Of a DNA stretch of 12,080 bases, positions 12,001 to 12,080 are shown piece by piece (position 1 is the stretch's first letter; each line of letters begins with the position of its first letter). Where the stretch lies: positions 1-12,080 of the forward strand of contig CALQBT020000033.1 in NCBI GenBank assembly GCA_943328885.2. Direction: 5' to 3'. Below the pieces are notes generated by a model. It saw only the letters and a program-made list of their open reading frames with translations. It was not told the origin of the DNA and searched no databases. The translations under genes were made by a program, and so were the position numbers. Source of the DNA: Bordetella parapertussis (GTDB lineage: Bacteria > Pseudomonadota > Gammaproteobacteria > Burkholderiales > Burkholderiaceae_C).

Positions 12001-12078
12001 GCCCAGGTAGCGGTAGGCCCGGCCCATCTCCTGCACCCAGCGGCTGGTGTCGCCGAAGTCTTCAGCCACCAGGTCGAT
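1..12078 (-). CDS. Internal fragment of a giant repetitive filamentous adhesin-like protein (LktA/haemagglutinin-like), open at both ends
   Basis: Seen: the minus-strand frame whose first full codon is 12078-12076 runs 4026 codons to base 1 with no stop. Start, signal region, secretion domain and C-terminus all lie outside the window. No cysteine codon occurs. Sense TTA is never used, CTA twice (3973, 11836) and TCA eight times. The order is an aromatic tandem repeat (residues about 1-507), Gly/Ala-rich two-type repeats (528-1412), Asn-bearing beta units (1413-1737), a mosaic with a helical insert (1738-2447), irregular beta segments (2448-3172) and an FHA-like beta-helix (3173-4026). Known: such beta-solenoid proteins are exported surface adhesins, often by two-partner secretion. 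Inferred: an extracellular adhesion or cell-contact role. Host target and secretion route cannot be told without the N-terminus. The LktA-family assignment rests on motif memory only. No RTX nonapeptides were seen. Confidence 0.93.
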   Translation of the reverse strand, partial: MDLVAEDFGDTSRWVQEMGRAYRYLGKTDLDLADFADTELWARSYLHTADPAALDGQSLAMKTGDLLDLSSASREQVLRYLGDSRTVFLAQADFEDASTWELVALRRDLLPPAQTTAPADHKLKLFKGELIVNPDDGRVYEYKGLTDLGLADYRDSALWTADALVVAAEVEEVDLAADSLVQITSGEFAGLWQYLGNNDSVNLVTTDFDDADLWASFYFHFQPEGSRFALVKGDRVVVAGDAGEELYEYIKPGAGEEIDLASADFEDATRWKALDVLSAPTAQTLALAKGQQVGVASDTGNTAYRYQGKVDLGKADFADDTVWETLSVFDNEQSRDRNLRHGDLVRVAFTGADNDKLYQYVGTGESVNFPSANFADKQTWTLLSVKAADGKVELAMDDLVRSTDDQGIEQFYSYRGTANLSTADFADADLWVEVDSGKLMRKGDTVQLADDHAGGGDAGTVYTYIGKNKQRYDLTQVDYTDTDHWEQVEPTIEVSIIESSKRWKLLDANGKSYTLAINGKDLSASRNSINALSVAASAAIGVSASGAGIALSGAGAVAINTVMGHTDALIANSVVRSAGDVDLSAQSQASISATVASLSVAVAAGMGPGVGASIGISVARNLIGQEGFGVVGEAAIATVQALVIDSKIVAEDGDLSLTANARQTIDALVLSGSVAVGVGASAGIAVSGSGVWAENQIGNRVHAGIDTGLGYTLGKRLSELSVGSVDIEASDNSRIHAFAGAASISAAFGGSVGAALSIGVSLARNVINTQVLAEIAGAELVATGDVQVLASSAASIQVMSIAASMALAVGGAAGVGVSGAGASAMNIILGDSFARVDNSELGVAGAMDVKSTASSRIDATVVAASIGVGAGGAGGFGASIGLALARNYVGYDPVHYTGAVKYTSGVDSPDKLVMGDVIRLGPRSGARANEVYEYIGDAALLRAEKDKDGNQKDLILSQDFAETKKWKQLTATAANQVEAGISQSSIVALDDAEQTLNLSVLADNLQTIDSTVFAGSVAIAGGASAVAISGAGASAVNRIGSQTLAYVDGTTTVDGIEVDGFIRIAATDSAKIDASVMAVSVAASFGAVGASVAIGVSLADNLIASSTQVLVDRAVLDAVGDISLDASDVSVIKSRSTAVAVAIMGGVGAAVAGGGANSYNTINTEIRAVVDPADAQGLTGRSRVLSAGDLTVRAQGKATSQAEVIAAAASFGLVAAAAAGTVSVNLIAPVIEAGVNNAEVTVAGDVLVSAQGLQNADALSASISVSSGGAMGVSMVQTTDNSRIWAGLGDDVKLQAAALRIDAYGQDEIYQHAIAASGGLFAGIAGAYSDLGIGATTLAGIGARSQVLAQTVQLNARREQNFDAVSENLAVGAFAGSGALMLNTLAGDAQVVIGAGAKVEAETVLIDAKNLVSKRKFSATQDSLRSTSAGGVAFTALSAITTIGSTEKLFGAAVKVGQGAQINTQSTTVGGATLRLSTLTRLNIIDKVRVDGVGGLAINFALAEQTANTFSDIVIDGGALRNYSGNLELSTRTDATMLSGANVLSVGAIAGANANAFSDLNSHSDILLNNAELLGTDVKLYAGQSRDRVSNQLDAKAQTDMTLIALQGLSLPIARAQINEFNSIVLGGTSAVRAVRDIDLIAEPGLGGDTRARTAGMVLNLALPIYAGKVAGGGSVNSVNTVMVGPAAQLEAGVNYHSELQLLPILVGGQRTIAADRLGQTLNAAELLALGLDPAQRYEYAVLDIDSVAIGVTTGNIVELVPGAFGKGVANQAYVYSPPTGAADSNLALEAENYLDTTRWKPVTATHLLSASTAGMVVKTGETVRTASGDWYQRSASGDATISVGESFSGSGWTQLTAMKSDRGLQFASQLNGRFYVVKPVDMALPQLVYANVANQLFEDRAKVVGWMESHAGNAEAIARYQVLLEQIDAKLLKMGLAVQTGAAVAPRAQFDMLFLRLPTVQASAGGIYVQADAASRGSLAQAYTSGRALAHGQARINIVNNTPFSLEINDISILASGRVDKLDGELVSLDAGSVYFGNRAVTQALVAIASQVVTLSQSFLKPEAGQTVAVASNSTRGFATLVGTEAISLRATPRSGATLPANAQALLAAIASAVSLADFVAAVNAATLVLKLEFGVAIASLNIDGLDGNESGVFARLQYAPPGPGATTLSFLRDTGKSEIRVMQDAYPKAYYSLGTVQIPDAPQDLYVRGSLKNADGALYLTNMEGSINVTGELRAGTVKLSATGDFNLSTGDWYHAGGDPRQYLSANPDLANNSFFELFGSQAYNAAGSKSQLRYGQANGNAGDARLQLLLAAMDASATKSSIVFAMGEININARYLNLNGLVQSGVDSIDLTIAETFNPGRSSNFTDASGNLLPGISYGAAGLASVDGFFDVDAGSIVLSPIKPTGGVINLTGQILSTGNGRLRVASGYASVNIINRSKFSLTVDTIDVSTDRVGKITITDTATLRRDDYQVQHGKFDHAVKQGVLESSGGVSSITYNPVAGAAQTGVDAGQPMVYQPELGRYYVWTEGQAKTRTALKIYEEKSFNLLGFQWDALSPDTEAKSVDTKFTDGTPLLESELLIRLSDPNVSAAVRQALQGNELVVDYVQRSNPAVELVKGVSLVRDVSTDKLYRYVGGTSAVAFPVIDFSVENKWLFVAQLSGGRKTLDLSMMALYPDKPALWYAYLATPSNTITGVPTLLWAGANGDWTPSKADNRFDSNFANEEITIDGPTVTGGGWLREQTITTKTTTVTGLKDFYTYSMQADKPVSIEAMLGSSKPVINIQTTGKLLLAGSVSFGQSTAEADNDFKPIALSADALEVAGTVVFSGAVPDIVANSDVTVRVKDPKGKLNIVATGNVVVEQIADPKKPSAPIKIGQIIAVTYEAGGVPLSAAQGYLNAAATVGTAHDVTVLSTDGIWGLASTSRIVGETVQLDGGDGLINVRVDSDIGGAGGLAARALGSVTVIEANGDLRLVAPTAWNDGNASVEAGTTLTPQDVSLSALHGAIVDAALERFVPNADGVQAMIDQADFSDEALATAGLGSATELSANARYALAPDVMALMLPHSDVLTAASNGGAELTNVMGANISLSAVTDSGGTVAAVGRSSDRITIARPADFSKLSEANKALLAQASPRDVLDLQYQRYEYLGDDGTFDLSSPYVFQTASLWRKVAANATAPTDLSTLASTDGVADVRHGQWIEDRRDLLSVTLQITDDLNISASGVVAVQSQGEVILRADGDLQLDSRSGLFIKGVASAGRIHLEAGGSIYAAGSSNTALIRGPGDIELKAEGGSLRGGVFTSLGTNSTTGQREFGALLIDAGSHLQVDAFGTVKLMEASGDMLLTHVVSEQGDLFLQSPTGSLLASGSGDIDLRGAQVTLVAGQGGNPVAQQSVHNIGSSLRALKIDADHLSVSSISDLSAVINVADVDDLGVDSLYMARQGWIQVQAQGDLTVTAALDLQAYSGSRLLLQSTGGSLVLANDITFGGGVLKLLAHQDVVQRADSQLTHFKGTLDIEASLGSVLQEAGAWIKTGQRGTSYGTVGTIKVNAAQDIVVSLVDAGDAALNLSAGGALLEATVDAAGDAAADLVAGTLTVSAGGSVGLLGRRGETIETSADKLNLSAAGDVALLNDRALTVQSFAAGSEGGDSSAVLRSSAGSLTIAANLILLGSGDLLIEALASNADVVLGQGKSVQATALSLLAGRDLLLDAASRVMTRQDSADLQAGRNLTMAADAVLASDGGNIRLAAGVNLTLGIIDARTTAEALLSGASGISLIAGGAVANASKLLTDGTSLYGDQLRILAGTGIGGGSDATRLRTAVITLAAGTATGDIRLVNAGALRIGAMADLRFGQINEIGLRADLWDTALSGLRTGDAGAVSVTASGSISVDSYPALDQGVGIRAGSGGISLTASGATSDIVLNADLVAGAGLGWLGASGGGDIRLSAVQDIKQAAGSTIDSGGGSVSLTAGRDIVVGHIVASAYVARLSDARGPVVSGGDLSLTAAGSISRADDSLAQPSVSAKSLHLQA
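553..675 (-). repeat. G-[IV]-G ... T ... G-D-[IV]-x-L-x-N beta-helix module, copy B
   Basis: From 675 the protein reads G-T-G-I-G-G-G-S, then R-L-R-T-A-V-I-T-L-A-A, then G-D-I-R-L-V-N-A-G-A-L-R-I-G. These correspond one by one to the elements of copy A at 1290-1174, with a start-to-start distance of 615 bases. From memory, a G-I-G-x-G-x-x-L-x-T motif followed by G-x-I-x-L-x-N is common in large LktA-like and haemagglutinin-like beta-helical proteins. Confidence 0.62.
1174..1290 (-). repeat. G-[IV]-G ... T ... G-D-[IV]-x-L-x-N beta-helix module, copy A
   Basis: Starting at 1290 the protein has G-G-S-V-G-L-L-G, then E-T-I-E-T-S-A-D-K-L-N-L-S-A, then G-D-V-A-L-L-N-D-R-A-L-T-V. The same order of elements recurs at 675-553. 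The pattern reads as a Gly turn, a Thr-flanked strand, a ladder strand and an Asn turn, which is one or two coils of a beta-helix. It lies within the terminal beta-helix with no break in frame. Confidence 0.6.
2563..4110 (-). other. Irregular beta-rich region ending in a dispersed aromatic module
   Basis: A mixed stretch with no single period. It includes a Thr-rich linker (T-I-T-T-K-T-T-T-V-T, about 3847-3820), solenoid strands such as G-K-L-N-I-V-A-T-G-N-V-V-V, a Gly-rich turn segment (D-I-G-G-A-G-G-L-A), and a helical-looking portion (V-Q-A-M-I-D-Q-A-D-F-S-D-E-A-L) near 3010-2965. The part nearest 2563 is an aromatic module: R-Y-E-Y-L-G-D-D-G with its core at 2643-2572 and ending in T-A-S-L-W. 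Its D-F-x-D half is replaced by Y-V-F-Q. Seven of the ten rare sense TCA/CTA codons in the whole window lie between 2602 and 5124. No enzymatic motif was recognised. Confidence 0.6.
4111..4200 (-). repeat. Dispersed aromatic repeat module
   Basis: V-S-T-D-K-L-Y-R-Y-V-G leads into I-D-F-S-V-E-N-K-W, with the Y-to-W core at 4179-4111, 23 residues, exactly as in the long-core members of the tandem array. The acidic residue after D-F-x is replaced by Val-Glu. It is a single copy in the irregular region, about 6.4 kb from the end of the array. The following residues (L-F-V-A-Q-L-S-G-G) resemble the linker after Trp in other copies. Confidence 0.82.
4201..4560 (-). other. Segment with Y-x-W-T-E-G-Q motif, ahead of an aromatic module
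   Basis: The protein here reads Y-N-P-V-A-G-A just upstream, then Y-Q-P-E-L-G-R-Y-Y-V-W-T-E-G-Q, I-Y-E-E-K-S-F-N-L-L-G-F-Q-W, and a mixed charged stretch ending in V-R-Q-A-L-Q-G-N-E-L-V-V-D-Y. It is richer in charged and aromatic residues than the flanking beta-helix. From memory, Y-x-W-T-x-G-Q-like motifs recur in LktA-family adhesins, but I cannot confirm this. The G-x-E-L-V-V turn may be the first half of the next aromatic module. Confidence 0.45.
4726..4776 (-). repeat. N-I-[IV]-N-x3-F-S-L motif, copy 2
   Basis: The sense strand reads V-N-I-I-N-R-S-K-F-S-L-T-V-D-T-I from 4776, matching the motif at 6090-6040 in the Asn, Phe-Ser-Leu and alternating hydrophobic positions. It is followed by D-R-V-G-K-I-T-I, the counterpart of the G-R-V-D-K-L segment after copy 1. 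The two copies are 1314 bases (438 codons) apart in the same frame. Confidence 0.65.
5002..5330 (-). other. Irregular segment with an aromatic/Asn-rich loop between beta strands
   Basis: This stretch begins G-D-W-Y-H-A-G-G-D-P-R-Q-Y-L and continues with N-P-D-L-A-N-N-S-F-F-E-L-F-G. Next come a Gly/Asn-rich linker and a Leu/Ala-rich piece (A-R-L-Q-L-L-L-A-A-M), and then beta strands such as G-E-I-N-I-N-A-R-Y-L-N-L resume. It does not fit either major repeat. Its Trp-Tyr start recalls the degenerate aromatic module at 6642-6511, but the D-F-x-D-x3-W half is missing. It could be a loop or small domain projecting from the solenoid. Confidence 0.4.
6040..6090 (-). repeat. N-I-[IV]-N-x3-F-S-L motif, copy 1
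   Basis: The sense strand reads I-N-I-V-N-N-T-P-F-S-L-E-I-N-D-I starting at 6090. A closely related sequence occurs at 4776-4726, with matching spacing of the Asn, Phe-Ser-Leu and following hydrophobic strand. Both are followed within a few residues by a short strand containing a V-[DG]-K motif. This points to a duplicated module of about 1.3 kb period in the mosaic region, or to a recurrent solenoid cap. The function is unknown. Confidence 0.65.
6268..6405 (-). other. Predicted alpha-helical insert in an otherwise beta-rich protein
   Basis: About 46 residues (segment residues 1892-1937) differ from everything around them. They are rich in Glu, Lys, Gln, Met and Leu, contain the charged stretch F-E-D-R-A-K-V-V-G-W-M-E, and continue with A-I-A-R-Y-Q-V-L-L-E-Q-I-D-A-K-L-L. 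The second half has hydrophobic residues at 3-4 spacing, compatible with an amphipathic helix or short coiled coil. The segment lies between the aromatic modules and a resumed beta region. It could be a linker, hairpin or oligomerisation element; no enzymatic motif is visible. Confidence 0.6.
6511..6642 (-). repeat. Degenerate aromatic repeat module
   Basis: The order of elements matches the aromatic repeat but each is weakened. A V-K-T-G-E-T-V-R turn precedes D-W-Y-Q-R at 6591-6577, which replaces Y-x-Y-x-G. G-E-S-F-S-G-S-G-W-T-Q-L (6546-6511) replaces D-F-x-D-x3-W-x3. The aromatic-to-W core, 6588-6520, is 23 residues. Spacing and the adjacent clear copy at 6867-6679 support homology, but sequence identity is low, so this is a tentative call. 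Confidence 0.5.
6679..6867 (-). repeat. Dispersed aromatic repeat module, copy in the mosaic region
   Basis: This stretch follows the aromatic repeat plan. It starts with R-Y-E-Y at its upstream edge, then a G-N-I-V-E-L turn, A-Y-V-Y-S at 6762-6748, and E-N-Y-L-D-T-T-R-W ending at 6679. The Y-to-W core (6759-6679) is 27 residues, close to the 20-25 of the tandem array. The G after Y-x-Y is replaced by S-P-P, so the copy is diverged. It stands alone, immediately upstream of a second, weaker copy. Confidence 0.78.
6868..7842 (-). repeat. Degenerating Asn-bearing beta repeat region
   Basis: After the last clear Gly/Ala unit the protein continues as beta-rich units of roughly 47-64 residues that keep an Asn followed by a hydrophobic strand. 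Examples are ANTFSDIVID (Asn at 7555-7557), NAFSDLNSHSDILL (7414-7416), NEFNSIVLGG (7222-7224) and VNSVNTVMVG (7048-7050). Between these lie strands such as GNLELSTRTDA and GTDVKLYAGQSRD. The conserved Asn suggests these units share ancestry and fold with the Gly/Ala units but have lost the Ala/Gly stretch. The region ends in a Leu/Ala-rich segment (A-A-E-L-L-A-L-G-L, about 6913-6887) and a solitary R-Y-E-Y motif at 6870-6859. No catalytic motif was seen. Confidence 0.65.
7843..10497 (-). repeat. Gly/Ala/Ser/Val-rich repeat domain, thirteen units, first ten in an alternating two-type pattern
   Basis: Unit starts on the minus strand are 10497, 10311, 10089, 9876, 9696, 9510, 9060, 8865, 8688, 8487, 8316, 8160 and 7998, mostly 52-74 residues each. 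A unit opens with [ST]-I-x-A or I-D-A, runs through an Ala/Val/Gly-rich stretch, reaches a conserved Asn, and ends with a strand like A-G-D-V-x-L-x-A. Odd units carry [VI]-S-G-[AS]-G-A ending in A-x-N (VSGAGASAMN, ISGAGASAVN). Even units carry S-I-G-[IV]-S-[VL]-A-R-N-x-[IV] (SIGISVARNLI, SIGVSLARNVI). Units 9 and 10 are degenerate and units 11-13 lose the distinction. Similar Ala/Gly-rich units are, from memory, typical of LktA-family filamentous adhesins. The stretches are hydrophobic but Gly-rich and lie between beta repeats, so I read them as buried solenoid core, not transmembrane helices. Confidence 0.88.
9157..9411 (-). repeat. Aromatic repeat module nested inside Gly/Ala unit 6
   Basis: Unit 6 reads normally from 9510 through its S-I-G-L-A-L-A-R-N-Y-V motif (9444-9412). 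It is then interrupted by about 85 residues and resumes at N-Q-V-E-A-G-I (from 9156) with an ordinary unit ending. The interrupting segment has the aromatic signature: V-M-G-D-V-I-R-L upstream, Y-E-Y-I-G at 9285-9271, and D-F-A-E-T-K-K-W at 9204-9181. Its Y-to-W core is 35 residues instead of 20-25 because of a charged loop rich in Lys, Asp and Glu. The segment is in frame and leaves both flanks recognisable. It probably forms a loop domain projecting from the solenoid. Confidence 0.85.
10558..12078 (-). repeat. Tandem aromatic repeat array (Y-x-Y-x-G ... D-[FY]-x-D-x3-W), nine full units plus a partial unit
   Basis: Units begin at the first aromatic (or Leu) of the Y-x-Y motif, at 12015, 11847, 11661, 11505, 11340, 11169, 11007, 10845 and 10695. 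This gives lengths of 56, 62, 52, 55, 57, 54, 54 and 50 residues, then a last unit that runs into a linker. Each has Y-x-Y-x-G (variants LRYLG, WQYLG, YEYIK), then D-F-x-D-x3-W or close (DFADTELW, DYRDSALW, DFDDADLW, NFADKQTW, DYTDTDHW). A variable stretch with a [KR]-x-G-[DE]-x-[VL] turn leads to the next unit. The Y-to-W core is 20, 23, 20, 23, 25, 20, 23, 20 and 24 residues, so short and long cores largely alternate. A partial unit (DFGDTSRW) at the right edge shows the array continues outside. Likely beta-rich, acidic and surface exposed; the function is unknown. Confidence 0.93.
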
Positions 12079-12080
12079 CA

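Noticed and set aside
9400..12078. Possible RTX-type calcium-binding repeats suggested by many Gly and Asp residues
   Set aside because: No run of the G-G-x-G-x-D-x-U-x nonapeptide is present. The Asp residues belong to the D-[FY]-x-D-x3-W repeat.
10558..12078. A CRISPR-like or satellite-type DNA repeat array
   Set aside because: The periodicity is at the protein level (150-186 base units of varying length). The nucleotide sequences of the units are diverged, with no constant direct repeat and spacer pattern.

Overview
The window holds one thing: an internal piece of a single enormous protein-coding gene on the minus strand. Reading the complement from 12078 down to 1, all 4026 codons are open. 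I split every line into triplets in this register and found no TAA, TAG or TGA in sense. The frame is open at both edges, so the start lies beyond 12080, the stop lies before 1, and the full protein exceeds 4026 residues. There is no intergenic DNA, RNA gene, insertion sequence, CRISPR array, promoter or terminator to report.

The product looks like a giant secreted or surface filamentous adhesin built almost wholly of repeats. It resembles the large beta-helical proteins annotated as 'leukotoxin LktA family filamentous adhesin' or haemagglutinin-like proteins. That family name is from memory of its motifs, not a search. No cysteine codon occurs in the window, and Gly, Ala, Ser, Val, Leu, Asp and Asn dominate. 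Both facts suit an exported repetitive protein.

Layout from the N-terminal side (right edge) to the C-terminal side (left edge): (1) 12078-10558, nine full tandem copies plus a partial one of a ~50-62-residue aromatic repeat with a Y-x-Y-x-G motif followed by D-[FY]-x-D-x3-W. (2) 10497-7843, thirteen Gly/Ala/Ser/Val-rich units of ~52-74 residues. The first ten alternate between two types, and one is interrupted by a module of the aromatic repeat. (3) 7842-6868, further ~47-64-residue beta units with a recurring Asn. (4) 6867-4738, a mosaic with two more aromatic modules, a short helical segment, and two copies of an N-I-[IV]-N-x2-x-F-S-L motif. (5) 4737-2563, irregular beta-rich segments with two more aromatic modules. 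(6) 2562-1, a long FHA-like beta-helix of short G-D-[IVL]-x-L-x-A strands.

The high GC (about two thirds by eye) and strong C/G-ending codon bias suggest a high-GC Gram-negative bacterium. A betaproteobacterium of the Burkholderiales type is plausible but unproven. The same bias explains the very long plus-strand open frames, which lie codon-for-codon opposite the sense gene and are shadows. I see no unknown multi-gene system. The unusual features are the nested, two-level repeat architecture and the reuse of one aromatic module along the protein.
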